This document shows, one piece after another, positions 38,161 through 47,113 of a DNA stretch of 64,000 nucleotides. The stretch is from an uncultured Clostridia bacterium. Its GTDB lineage: Bacteria > Bacillota > Clostridia > TANB77 > CAG-508. The DNA is taken from the NCBI GenBank assembly GCA_948485625.1, contig CAOMRW010000010.1, forward strand, positions 1 to 64,000, read 5' to 3'. The translations under genes and the position numbers were made by a program. Every line of letters starts with the position of its first letter. The first letter of the stretch is position 1. The notes below the pieces were generated by a model, which worked only from the letters and a program-made list of their open reading frames with translations, searched no databases and was not told the origin of the DNA.

Positions 38161-39510
38161 TTATTCTTCACTAATTGAAATTTCATAAATTTCAATTCTT
38201 CTTCCAATGGCACCTGAACTGATTCCCCAAGCACTGTAATTATTTGAAATTTGAACTTTTTCAGTTTTTATAGTATCTAAACTTGATGGAATCCATTCTC
38301 CATTCCCATTCGTTAAATCAGTAAATACTCCTGAATCATTTATATAACCCATGTAAGGGAAACATGATTCACCTTTCAAAGTAACATTAACAAACTTCCC
38401 ATAACATTCTGGTGCTATTTCAAAAACATGATAACCAAAACTGTAACTAGCTGAAGTACTTGAATCCCTATCATATGTTGCAAGTTGTAAAGCGTCTCCA
38501 TTGCTACACTCTATATTACTATCATAATAGTAATTTCCATCACTATCTATACAATTCATCATGCCATTTAAAGTTAAAATTGGATAATTTAGTACACTAC
38601 TTTTTGTAGCCACTTCTTTAGGTCCATCATAAATATAATTATTTGCTTTATCATATGCAACTACATAAATTATATAGTATACTCCTTGTTCTAGTTCTGT
38701 TACTTCATATTCACCATTGGATGATTCGTATTTTAAATAATCTGTTTCTGTTGCTCCCTCATATTTTGTTTTCTCTATTACATAATATTCATATTTGGCT
38801 ATTCCACTTTCATTATCTTCTGCTTGTGATTTTATCTTAAATCCTTTTGTTTTTATTTCAGTAATATCTACTTTAATGTTTTTTGGATTTACTTTATCTA
38901 TATTCTGTATGTTTAACGGCTTTGTTCTTGTTTCTCCTGCACTGTCTGTTACTGTTACTTGATATTCTTTGTTTTCTGTTATTGTAAATGTTCCATCTTC
39001 ATTTCTTGTTAGTCCATTTACTTCTATGTTTGTTATACTTCCGTTTGTTGATTTTGCATTTATTGTTAATGTTATATTTCCATTTGTGTATCCTTTTGGT
39101 GTTAATGTATAGTAAAAGCTTATTCCTTTTATTGGGTCTCCTACTGTTACCTTTAGATTACTGTCTATTGTATATTCATATCCTTTATATTCTCCATTTA
39201 TCTCAGTATCATTTAATATTGCTGTTATTCCTTCTAGCTTATTTGCTAATTGTCCATCTTCTCCTGCTAAGCTTTCTAATGTTACATTATTTCCTTTTGA
39301 TATTTCCTCTATTTGTATATCCATTATTGTCATTTCTATTTCTTCTTTTATTTGGGCTTGTTCTGATTTTTCTTTTGATTCTTTTGCTCTTCCAAATAAT
39401 CCACTTCCTGTTAAACTAGCTATTGAGATTCCTGCTAAAATTAAAAGAATTATTATGGTTATTACTAGTGCTATTAGTGTTATTCCTTTGTTTTTCTTGT
39501 AAAATTTCAT
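38161..39510 (-). CDS. Pilin-like N terminus fused to Ig-like and C-terminal beta domains
   Basis: A 449-aa surface protein starting MKFYKKNKGITLIALVITII; AAGGAG precedes the ATG. Its first 40 codons are almost identical in DNA to those of the SUMF1-like gene. After a short helical part come Ig/fibronectin-like stretches (GITLTINAKSTNGSITNIEV-like region, and EYYVIEKTKYEG) and a unique C-terminal domain (about 320-449). The constant N terminus suggests assembly or anchoring by one shared machinery, with the C terminus exposed. No enzyme motif is visible. Confidence 0.8.
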   Translation of the reverse strand: MKFYKKNKGITLIALVITIIILLILAGISIASLTGSGLFGRAKESKEKSEQAQIKEEIEMTIMDIQIEEISKGNNVTLESLAGEDGQLANKLEGITAILNDTEINGEYKGYEYTIDSNLKVTVGDPIKGISFYYTLTPKGYTNGNITLTINAKSTNGSITNIEVNGLTRNEDGTFTITENKEYQVTVTDSAGETRTKPLNIQNIDKVNPKNIKVDITEIKTKGFKIKSQAEDNESGIAKYEYYVIEKTKYEGATETDYLKYESSNGEYEVTELEQGVYYIIYVVAYDKANNYIYDGPKEVATKSSVLNYPILTLNGMMNCIDSDGNYYYDSNIECSNGDALQLATYDRDSSTSASYSFGYHVFEIAPECYGKFVNVTLKGESCFPYMGYINDSGVFTDLTNGNGEWIPSSLDTIKTEKVQISNNYSAWGISSGAIGRRIEIYEISISEE

Positions 39511-39635
39511 TTTTTCTCCTTCTTTTGTTTATTTTTTCCTATTTATTATATTTTATGCTTTTTTCATAATATATAATGTATTTTATCAAATTATATATTT
39601 AATAAAATTTAATGTCAACATTCTATGACAAAAAT

Positions 39636-39685
39636 TTCGTTCTTTTTTCATATTTATTATACTATAATAATTTTACAAGAACGAA
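39636..39685 (+). promoter_or_regulatory. Promoter bracketed by an inverted repeat, probable XRE operator
   Basis: TTCGTTCTT (39636-39644) and AAGAACGAA (39677-39685) are exact reverse complements around TATAAT at 39663-39668. The helix-turn-helix gene starts 23 nt later. A regulator binding both arms would cover the promoter. Confidence 0.65.
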
Positions 39686-39707
39686 TAAGTTAAAAGGAGT
39701 TTTCTAT

Positions 39708-39896
39708 ATGATTCGTAAATATAGACAATTAAAAAAACTTTCTCAGGAAGAGTTGGCTGAAGAAATAAATATTAGTTGGAGACAACTTCAGCGAATTGAA
39801 CAGAATGAAGAGAAAACACGAATTACAACTTTCAAAAAAATAGTAAAAGTATTAAATATTCCTGATAATGAAATAATAGAGTTTTTAAAAAAATAA
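39708..39896 (+). CDS. Small XRE-family helix-turn-helix regulator
   Basis: A 62-aa protein, MIRKYRQLKKLSQEELAEEI with INISWRQLQRIEQNEEKTRI as recognition region. I choose the ATG at 39708 because AAAGGAG ends about 8 nt upstream; an earlier ATG at 39612 lies before the promoter. It has no ligand domain. The inverted repeat over its own promoter argues for autoregulation. It stands alone between a bidirectional terminator and the pilin-like genes. Confidence 0.85.
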   Translation: MIRKYRQLKKLSQEELAEEINISWRQLQRIEQNEEKTRITTFKKIVKVLNIPDNEIIEFLKK

Positions 39897-39934
39897 AAGA
39901 TAATATACTGAAAATTTATAGTATATTATCTTTT
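39895..39934. terminator. Bidirectional terminator between the XRE gene and sodA
   Basis: AAAAGATAATATACT (39895-39909) pairs exactly with AGTATATTATCTTTT (39920-39934). It serves the plus-strand XRE gene and the minus-strand sodA. Confidence 0.85.
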
Positions 39935-39947
39935 ATTATATTTAATT

Positions 39948-40551
39948 TTAGAATTCCAATTTATTATATCTTTTATTTACTATATTCCAATTAACTATAT
40001 TCCAAAAAGCATTTATATAATCTGGTCTTTTGGTATGATACTGTAAATAATACGAATGTTCCCACATATCTAAAACTAGTAATGGTTCACATCCCCATAA
40101 TGTTAAATTTTGATGTTTTTCACATTGTAAAATTTCTAATTTTTTAAATTCTGGAACATATACTAATAAACACCATCCGTGATGCTTCAACTACTTTTGC
40201 CGCTTCTGTAAATTGATTTTTAAATTTGTCAAAGCTTCCAAAATCTTTTGCAATTTGTTCCATCAAATTTACATTAGGGCTAGTTGGTATAGCTGGGCCC
40301 ATATTTTCAAAAAATAGTTTATGCAATATAGCTCCAGACCCTTGAAAACTTAAATCTCTTTCTAGACATTTTATATTTTCAAAATTATTATCTTGTCTTG
40401 CCAATTTTAATTTTTCTTCTATCTTATTTGTATTATCAACATAACCTTTATATAAGATATTGTAATGTAAGTCTAATGTTTCTTTAGAATAGTATGGTTC
40501 TAAAGCATCTAGTGGATATGGTAATTCAATCATTTTTACCAAATTCAACAC
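39948..40551 (-). pseudogene. sodA: Iron/manganese superoxide dismutase, one-base frameshift
   Basis: The two parts make a full-length Fe/Mn SOD: LPYPLDALEPYYSKETLDLH (first His ligand), then GSGAILHKLFFENM (second His), then GWCLLVYVPEFKKLEI and LVLDMWEHSYYLQY (Asp and His ligands). One extra base, G at 40179 on the plus strand, shifts the frame between VVEAS and GWCLL; without it the protein runs through. A functional SOD removes superoxide in the cytoplasm. AGGAGGTG precedes a TTG/GTG start region. The lack of any other damage points to a very recent mutation or a consensus error. Confidence 0.85.
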
Positions 40552-40630
40552 ACCTCCTATTAATACTATTTTATTAACAAATTTTATATTTATACAATAT
40601 CTTTAAAAATTATTCTTATCCTTTCTTTAT

Positions 40631-40672
40631 TTAAAAACTGTTTTTTTGCTCCGTCCCCAAAAACAGTTTTTA
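40631..40672 (-). terminator. Hairpin after the hemolysin III gene
   Basis: AAAAACTG pairs with CAGTTTTT around a loop holding CCGTCCCC, similar to the dispersed repeats. It overlaps the end of the hemolysin III gene. Confidence 0.65.
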
Positions 40673-41344
40673 AATAACATATAATAATATACAAAAGAAT
40701 TGTAATATGCTTCCTAATACTATAAATAAATGGAATATTGAGTGCATATATTTCTTCTTTTTTCCAACTCCATATAATACTGCTCCAACTGTATATGCTA
40801 TACCTCCTGTTACTAATAGGATAACTCCTGGTATTCCTAATAATTTTGGTAATAAATTTGCAGTGAATATAATACACCAGCCCATTCCTAAATAGCATAT
40901 CATTGAAAATATTTTGTATTTTTTTATGTCTATAGAGTTTAACACTATTCCTAAAATTGCCATTCCCCATATAATTCCAAAAATTGTCCATCCTAATGTT
41001 ACATTGTGTTCTCTAAATGTTACTAAACAAAATGGTGTATATGAGCCTGCTATTAATAAAAATATTGAACAATGGTCTAAAACTTGGAAAACTTTTTTAG
41101 CTTTTCCTTGTGGCTTTAATCCATGGTATATACTTGACATTGTATATAAAAGAATCATCATTGTGCCATATATTATAGAGCTTACAACAGCATATCCATT
41201 TTTATGTATTGCTGAAAAAACAACACATAATACTAATGCTACTAATCCAAATGATGCTCCTACTATATGTGATGTCATATTAAATATTTCTTCTCCCTTT
41301 GTGTATATTGGTAATATTCTGTCTTTTAATTTTGTTCTTGTCAT
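40670..41344 (-). CDS. Hemolysin III / PAQR-family membrane protein
   Basis: About 224 aa with seven membrane helices. I choose the start MTRTKLKDRILPIYTKGEEI at 41344, with AGGAG 7 nt upstream. It has the PAQR motifs: Glu in the first loop (GEEIFNMTSHIVGA), SSIYHGL and DHCSIFLLIAGSYTPF, and HSIFHLFIV near the C terminus, all holding conserved metal-site residues. The family contains bacterial hemolysin III and membrane-lipid regulators; haemolysis is not a safe prediction. Confidence 0.9.
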   Translation of the reverse strand: MTRTKLKDRILPIYTKGEEIFNMTSHIVGASFGLVALVLCVVFSAIHKNGYAVVSSIIYGTMMILLYTMSSIYHGLKPQGKAKKVFQVLDHCSIFLLIAGSYTPFCLVTFREHNVTLGWTIFGIIWGMAILGIVLNSIDIKKYKIFSMICYLGMGWCIIFTANLLPKLLGIPGVILLVTGGIAYTVGAVLYGVGKKKKYMHSIFHLFIVLGSILQFFCILLYVI

Positions 41345-41604
41345 CTTATTCTCCTTTTTTATTTTATTCAAAACTTCTAATTTTGTTTTACTTACATATT
41401 ATACCATTTTTTAATCAAAAAAACACACATTTATAAAAAAATCTTTAATTATATATTTCTTATATATAATACTTTTTTATTATTGAGTAGTTCAAAACAA
41501 CATATTATAAAAATTTTTTTAAATTTTCTTCCTATTTTCAACAAAATGTGATACAATACACATTAGTAAAAATATTATCAAAAGAAAAATTAGGAGGATT
41601 AGAG

Positions 41605-41853
41605 ATGGAATTTAATAAATGTAGTAGATGTGGAAATTTTTATGTATCAAATAATGATGTATGTCCTAAGTGTCAAACTAAAGACACATTGGAATTTGAA
41701 ACATTTAAAACATATATAGAGGAAAATGGTATAATTCGTAATTTAGATATTTTATCTAGTGAGACTGGAATAAGTGTTAAAAACTTAAACAGATTTTTAG
41801 ATTATACTGGTTATAATAATTTGACTAATGATTCTAAAAATATAAAATTGTAA
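41605..41853 (+). CDS. Zinc-ribbon/helix-turn-helix protein (YvyF/TIGR03826-like)
   Basis: An 82-aa protein starting MEFNKCSRCGNFYVSNNDVC; AGGAGG lies 6 nt before this ATG. The Cys pairs CSRCG and CPKCQ form a zinc ribbon; a helical domain with SSETGISVKNLNRFLDY follows. This layout matches the flagellar-operon protein YvyF type, but no flagellar gene is here. It precedes tyrS with a terminator between. Nucleic-acid binding is likely. Confidence 0.75.
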   Translation: MEFNKCSRCGNFYVSNNDVCPKCQTKDTLEFETFKTYIEENGIIRNLDILSSETGISVKNLNRFLDYTGYNNLTNDSKNIKL

Positions 41854-41859
41854 AAATAA

Positions 41860-41886
41860 AAATGCGAAATTATATTTCGCAGTTTT
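41860..41886 (+). terminator. Terminator before tyrS
   Basis: TGCGAAAT (41863-41870) pairs with ATTTCGCA (41874-41881) around a 3-nt loop, followed by GTTTT. Confidence 0.75.
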
Positions 41887-41927
41887 ACTTTTATGAAGTT
41901 TAATTTATAAGAAAGGATGTTTTTTGA

Positions 41928-43142
41928 ATGGCAAATGTTTTTGATATTTTAGAGGAAAGAGGATATGTTGAACAAATGACTCATCCAAAAGAAATAAAAG
42001 AACTTTTTGGTAAAGAAAGTGTTCCCTTTTATATTGGAATAGACCCAACTGCTGATAGTCTTCATGTTGGTCATTTTGTTTCTTTAATGGTTGCAAGTCA
42101 TATGCAAAAATGTGGGCATAAACCTATTATATTAGTTGGTGGAGGTACTGCTACAATTGGTGACCCTTCTGGTAAAACTGATATGAGAAAAATGTTGACT
42201 AGAGAAACTATAAATCATAATGTTGAATGTATAAAGAAACAAATTGAAAAATTTGTAAGTTTTGATGGTGAAAATGCTGCTATTATTGTTAATAATGCTG
42301 ATTGGCTTTTAGATTTAAAATTTATTGATTTTATGAGAGATATTGGTAGTCTTTTCTCTGTTAATAAAATGCTTGCTGCTGAGTGTTATAAACAGAGATT
42401 AGAAACTGGATTAACTTTTTTTGAAATGAGTTATATGCTTATGCAGTCTTATGACTTTTTATATTTATATGAAAAATATGGTTGTAAATTACAAATGGGT
42501 GGAAATGACCAATGGTCTAATATTATTGGTGGTGTTGACCTAATTAGAAAAATTGGAAAAGATGATTCTTTTGGTTTAACATTTAAACTTCTTACAACAA
42601 AAGAAGGTAAAAAAATGGGTAAAACTGAAAAAGGTGCTTTGTGGTTAGATCCTGCAAAAACTTCACCATATGAGTTTTATCAATATTGGAGAAATATTGA
42701 AGATGAAAGTGTTGAAAATGTTATGAAATTGTTAACATTTTTGCCTATGGAAAATATAAATGAACTTTCTTCTTTGAAAGATGAACATATAAATGATGCA
42801 AAAAAAATTGTTGCTTTTGAAATTACAAAATTGGTTCATGGTGAAGATGAGGCTAAAAAGGCTGAAGATGCTTCTAATGCTCTATTCTCAGGAACTGGTA
42901 ATTTAGATAGTATGCCTACTGTTGATTTAAATGGTAATAGATTTATTTCTATAGTTGATGCAATTGTTTTATCAGGTATTGCTCCATCAAAAGGTCAAGC
43001 TAGAACTTTAGTTACTCAAGGTGGTATTTCTTTAAATGATGAAAAAATTACTGATATTGGATATGTTCTTTCTGATAGAGATTTTTCTGATGGATATGCT
43101 ATTTTGAAAAAAGGTAAAAAGATATTTTATAAATTGGTTTAA
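41928..43142 (+). CDS. tyrS: Tyrosyl-tRNA synthetase
   Basis: A 404-aa class I synthetase that charges tRNA-Tyr. It shows the HIGH-type motif (LHVGHF), tyrosine/ATP pocket residues, QMGGNDQWSNI and the KMSKS variant KMGKT. The C-terminal S4 RNA-binding domain begins near FISIVDAIVLSGIAPSKGQA. AAAGGA precedes the ATG. I see no T-box in its 75-nt leader, unlike ileS. Monocistronic. Confidence 0.96.
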   Translation: MANVFDILEERGYVEQMTHPKEIKELFGKESVPFYIGIDPTADSLHVGHFVSLMVASHMQKCGHKPIILVGGGTATIGDPSGKTDMRKMLTRETINHNVECIKKQIEKFVSFDGENAAIIVNNADWLLDLKFIDFMRDIGSLFSVNKMLAAECYKQRLETGLTFFEMSYMLMQSYDFLYLYEKYGCKLQMGGNDQWSNIIGGVDLIRKIGKDDSFGLTFKLLTTKEGKKMGKTEKGALWLDPAKTSPYEFYQYWRNIEDESVENVMKLLTFLPMENINELSSLKDEHINDAKKIVAFEITKLVHGEDEAKKAEDASNALFSGTGNLDSMPTVDLNGNRFISIVDAIVLSGIAPSKGQARTLVTQGGISLNDEKITDIGYVLSDRDFSDGYAILKKGKKIFYKLV

Positions 43143-43315
43143 AAAGAAAAAATGGATTAGCTTTTGCTTTTCCATTTATTTATTTTATGAATATTCTTAT
43201 AATGCTTTTTTGACACTATTATACTGATTATCTATTGTAGTTTACAATTCTAAGTATTAGGAATTATAGTTTTAACTGATTATCTATTTTTTATTGATTT
43301 CTCTTATTTATTAAA

Positions 43316-43345
43316 TCCAAAAAGCACTGGTAATATCAGTGCTTT
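43316..43345 (-). terminator. Terminator after the UPF0182 gene
   Basis: AAAGCACTG (43321-43329) pairs with CAGTGCTTT (43337-43345), with TTTTTGG on the minus strand. Confidence 0.8.
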
Positions 43346-43352
43346 CTTACAT

Positions 43353-46148
43353 TTAATAATTATTTGTCTCATCTACTACTTCATTTACTGAATTCGATAT
43401 TGTATTATTTACATCTTCTTCCTTTTTCTTATCTTCTTTAGCTTTTTCTTGTTCTAAAGAATTAATTAGACTTTGTAATTTTTTAATATCTGTTCCCATA
43501 AGTTCCCAGTCATTATTACTAGTAGATTCTGATAAATTTTTATTTGCTTTTACTATTGCATCTATTAGTCCATTTATATCTTCAGTATTTTCTACTTCAA
43601 TATTTGATGCTTCTTTTGATAATAAGTTTCTTAGTGCTTCTCCTAAATTATTTCCAATTGCAACTTTATTTCCTGAGGCTACTACTATCTTTTTCAATGT
43701 TGGTATTTTTGATTCTTCATTTAGCATTGTTTGATATATTGATTCTACATATAATAATGTATTATTTATAGGTACTACTACCATATCTTTCGTAACTCTT
43801 GTTCCTGTTGTATTTAGGCTTTTTATTTCTGATGAGATTAGTTCATCTTGTTCAATTTGATTGTCTAATTGCATTGGTCCTAATATATTGCTGTCTTGCG
43901 AAAATTTGTATAATTTTAATTTATTTGTATTTCCCTCTGTTGTTCCAACTAAATATGATATTAGGTTTTGTTTTGCATCTGGTGTATATGTTTGTATTAA
44001 TCCTATATCTATTTTATCTTCATTATTTATCATTGTATAATATGGTTTTAAATATATTCCTGAAGATTTTGAAATAATAGTTGTGTTATATTTAGCAAAA
44101 TCCCATAGGTCATCTGTTCTATATAATACATCTGGTTTTACATTATGATATACTTTTAAAAGTTCTGCTTGTACATTATATAAGTATTCTGGATATACAA
44201 AATGTTCAGATATATCTTTTGGTATTTCTGTATTTATATCTTCAAATAATGTTGGATAAATATTTCTATACGCCATAGCAATTGGGTCTGTTTTATCTGT
44301 TACATAAAATTTCATTGTACCATCATAACTATCTATTGTTACTTTTACAGAGTTTCTAATATAATTTATCTTTTCTTTAATTCCATCATGTTCTATTGAT
44401 GTGTATTGTGAATATGGATATTCACTTGAAACTGTATATGCATCTAATACCCATACTATTCTTCCATCTTCTGTAACAACTGTATATGGATTTTCATCAT
44501 ATATTAAATATGGCATTACTTGTTTTGCTCTTTTTATAATATTTCTATTTATTAATATTTTGCTATCTTTTGTTACTTCTGTTGAGAATGCAAGTTTTAA
44601 ATCTCCTGTTTTTATTCCTAATATTAGTCTATCTATAAAGTCAAGTTGCAAACCTGCTTTTCCTTCATATGTTGATGTGTGTTCTAGTCCGTCTTCATCT
44701 GTATAATCATATTCTTGTTTATTTTTTGCATTTGTTGCTATTGTGTCATTAGTTTCTAGTCCAAAATAAATTTTAGGTTGTTTTGTTCCTAATTTGTCAT
44801 CTTTTCCAGATACATCTTTTTGTATGTAATTTATATTTCCTGCTTCTGTAATGTCTGTTGCTGATATTACTATTTGTCCTATTCCATGTGTATATTCATA
44901 TGTTTTATTGTTGTATGTTCTTCCTGAATTTGCTATTTCTCTATTTGCTATATATACTAGTTTATCTTCCCCATTTATTTTATATTTAGCAAGATTAGCA
45001 TTTCTGTATGAGTAATATCCTGTTCCTGTTTGGCTATCTTCTAATGATTTTAATACTATGTCATTGTTTACAACTTTTGTATTGTTTATTATAGTATAGT
45101 TTTCATTTACTTCTTGTTGTGTTATTGTTCCTGTATTCTCTAAATTTTCTTCTTCTATGTCAATATTGTAAGCGTTTTTTGTATATTTTATGTTGTAATC
45201 TAGATATTCTTTTTCTTTGTCTAGTGTATTTGAGTTTACAAATATTAAATTGAAGGTGACTATTACTATAAACATTCCTACTAAATATCCTGGAATTACA
45301 ATTAAGTTTTTAAGTACTTTTGAAGTGTTGTTTTGTTTAAATCCTTTTGCTGCTCTTATTACTGATATAACAATAACTACTGAGAATATTAAATATCCCC
45401 ATCTTTGGATTATATTATCTGTATACCCTGCTCCTATTATATCTATATTTTGTGTAGAGTCTGCATTGTTTTTTATTGTTAGCATTTTATTTAGTGTTAT
45501 ATTTGTTGTATTTATTGCTGTATATAATGCAATTCCTAAAACAATTAATATAACATTTCTTATCATCTTTTTTATTAATAAACTTTCTCTTAGCATTTTT
45601 CCGTCTACACCATCAAAATGTTTATTAAATACTATTACATAGTATATGGCCATGTATGCTGTTAATCCAATAAATATACCTATAAAGTATCCTAACAATG
45701 TCTCTACTAAAGGTTTTTGGAACATGTAAAAAGAAATATCTAAATTGAAAATTGGATCACTTATTCCAAATGATGCGTTACTTATACATAATAATATTTT
45801 TTTCATTAATATATTAGACATTAATGTACTTATAATTACTGAGAAAACAAATGCTATTGATTTATTTAGTAATTTGGGCATTTCTTTCTTTTCTTTTTCA
45901 AAAAACTTTTTTAGTCCTTTTTTTATTCCTCTATTTGTTAAATAAATTGTAAAATATAAAATTATAAAATTAATTCCAAAAATTGTGTATTTATATTTTA
46001 AATTTGTTAAAAATGCTTGTACGTAATTTTCTCCTAATTCTTTGTATTGCAAATATGCTCCTCTTAAGTTTATAAAACTACCTATTGCAAATAATATTAT
46101 AAATAACAATACTATAATTATTCTTGTCTTACTTTTCTTATTTTCCAT
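43353..46148 (-). CDS. UPF0182 family large membrane protein
   Basis: A 931-aa protein with about seven N-terminal membrane helices (first 320 residues) and a large extracytoplasmic domain. The order of helices, the AYRNIYPTLFEDINTEIPKD and EHFVYPEYLYNVQAELLKVY segments and the acidic C-terminal tail fit UPF0182, whose function is unknown. AAAGGAGG precedes the ATG. It follows ftsY by 36 nt in the same direction, so membrane-biogenesis linkage is possible but weak. Confidence 0.9.
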   Translation of the reverse strand: MENKKSKTRIIIVLLFIILFAIGSFINLRGAYLQYKELGENYVQAFLTNLKYKYTIFGINFIILYFTIYLTNRGIKKGLKKFFEKEKKEMPKLLNKSIAFVFSVIISTLMSNILMKKILLCISNASFGISDPIFNLDISFYMFQKPLVETLLGYFIGIFIGLTAYMAIYYVIVFNKHFDGVDGKMLRESLLIKKMIRNVILIVLGIALYTAINTTNITLNKMLTIKNNADSTQNIDIIGAGYTDNIIQRWGYLIFSVVIVISVIRAAKGFKQNNTSKVLKNLIVIPGYLVGMFIVIVTFNLIFVNSNTLDKEKEYLDYNIKYTKNAYNIDIEEENLENTGTITQQEVNENYTIINNTKVVNNDIVLKSLEDSQTGTGYYSYRNANLAKYKINGEDKLVYIANREIANSGRTYNNKTYEYTHGIGQIVISATDITEAGNINYIQKDVSGKDDKLGTKQPKIYFGLETNDTIATNAKNKQEYDYTDEDGLEHTSTYEGKAGLQLDFIDRLILGIKTGDLKLAFSTEVTKDSKILINRNIIKRAKQVMPYLIYDENPYTVVTEDGRIVWVLDAYTVSSEYPYSQYTSIEHDGIKEKINYIRNSVKVTIDSYDGTMKFYVTDKTDPIAMAYRNIYPTLFEDINTEIPKDISEHFVYPEYLYNVQAELLKVYHNVKPDVLYRTDDLWDFAKYNTTIISKSSGIYLKPYYTMINNEDKIDIGLIQTYTPDAKQNLISYLVGTTEGNTNKLKLYKFSQDSNILGPMQLDNQIEQDELISSEIKSLNTTGTRVTKDMVVVPINNTLLYVESIYQTMLNEESKIPTLKKIVVASGNKVAIGNNLGEALRNLLSKEASNIEVENTEDINGLIDAIVKANKNLSESTSNNDWELMGTDIKKLQSLINSLEQEKAKEDKKKEEDVNNTISNSVNEVVDETNNY

Positions 46149-46184
46149 TTTTGCCTCCTTTTTAAAGTCTGTCCAAGATGGACA

Positions 46185-47090
46185 TTAAATTATTGCTTTT
46201 ACAAAATCTTCTGAGTTAAATATTTCCATGTCATCTATTTGTTCTCCTACTCCTATAAACTTTACAGGGATTTTGTTTTCTTCTACAATTCCTATTACTA
46301 CTCCACCTTTTGCTGTTCCATCTAGTTTTGTAAGTACTATTCCAGTTATATCCGCTTCTTGTTTAAATGCTTTTACTTGTGATATTGCATTTTGTCCTGT
46401 TGTTCCATCTATTACTAATAGTACTTCTTTATCTGCTTCTGGCATTTCTTTGTTTATTACTTTTTGTATTTTATTTAATTCATCCATTAGATATTTTTTA
46501 TTGTGTAGTCTTCCTGCAGTGTCTACTATTAATATATCTGCTTGTGTTTCTTTTGTTTTTTTAATTGCATCATATACTACTGATGCTGGGTCTACTCCTT
46601 CTTCTCTTTTTACTATGTCTGCTCCTGCTCTTTTTGCCCAGATTTCTAGTTGTTCTACTGCTGCTGCTCTAAATGTGTCTGCTGCTGCAACTACTACTTT
46701 TTTTCCGTCTTGTGCTAGTCTATTTGCCATTTTTCCTATTGATGTTGTTTTTCCTACTCCATTTACTCCTACTACTAGTATTACTGATGGTTTTGTATCT
46801 AATTTTAGGCTTATATCTGTTATATCTAATATCTTTTTCATTTCTTCTCTTAAGGCTTGTTTTACTTGTTCTTCGTCTTGTATTTTTTCTTTTTTTATTC
46901 TTTCTCTTAAATTTGATATTATTTTTATTGATGTGTCCATTCCTATGTCTGACATTATTAGTACTTCTTCTAGTTCATCTAAAAAGTCTTCGTCTACTTT
47001 TCTGAAGTTGCTAAATACATTATTTATTTTTTCATCAAATGATGTTTTTGTTTTGTTTAAACCGTTTTTTAGTTTATCAAAAAATCCCAT
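46185..47090 (-). CDS. ftsY: Signal recognition particle receptor FtsY
   Basis: A 301-aa SRP GTPase that docks SRP-ribosome complexes at the membrane. The short N domain (to about 85) is followed by the G domain: GVNGVGKTTSIGKMA (G1), DTFRAAAVEQL (G2), DILIVDTAGR (G3), TKLDGTAKGG (G4) and FIGVGEQIDDM. The acidic A domain is nearly absent, as in many Gram-positives. It lies between UPF0182 and a 267-aa unknown gene, all in one direction with short gaps. Confidence 0.96.
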   Translation of the reverse strand: MGFFDKLKNGLNKTKTSFDEKINNVFSNFRKVDEDFLDELEEVLIMSDIGMDTSIKIISNLRERIKKEKIQDEEQVKQALREEMKKILDITDISLKLDTKPSVILVVGVNGVGKTTSIGKMANRLAQDGKKVVVAAADTFRAAAVEQLEIWAKRAGADIVKREEGVDPASVVYDAIKKTKETQADILIVDTAGRLHNKKYLMDELNKIQKVINKEMPEADKEVLLVIDGTTGQNAISQVKAFKQEADITGIVLTKLDGTAKGGVVIGIVEENKIPVKFIGVGEQIDDMEIFNSEDFVKAII

Positions 47091-47113
47091 ATTAATTTTC
47101 CTCCTATTTTATA

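Noticed and set aside
40590..40991. Minus-strand open frame overlapping hemolysin III
   Set aside because: Different frame from the clear seven-helix protein and no ribosome binding site.
43143..43320. Small gene or RNA between tyrS and the UPF0182 gene
   Set aside because: Only a weak hairpin near the tyrS end and a repeated TGATTATCTATT word are present; no frame or stable structure.
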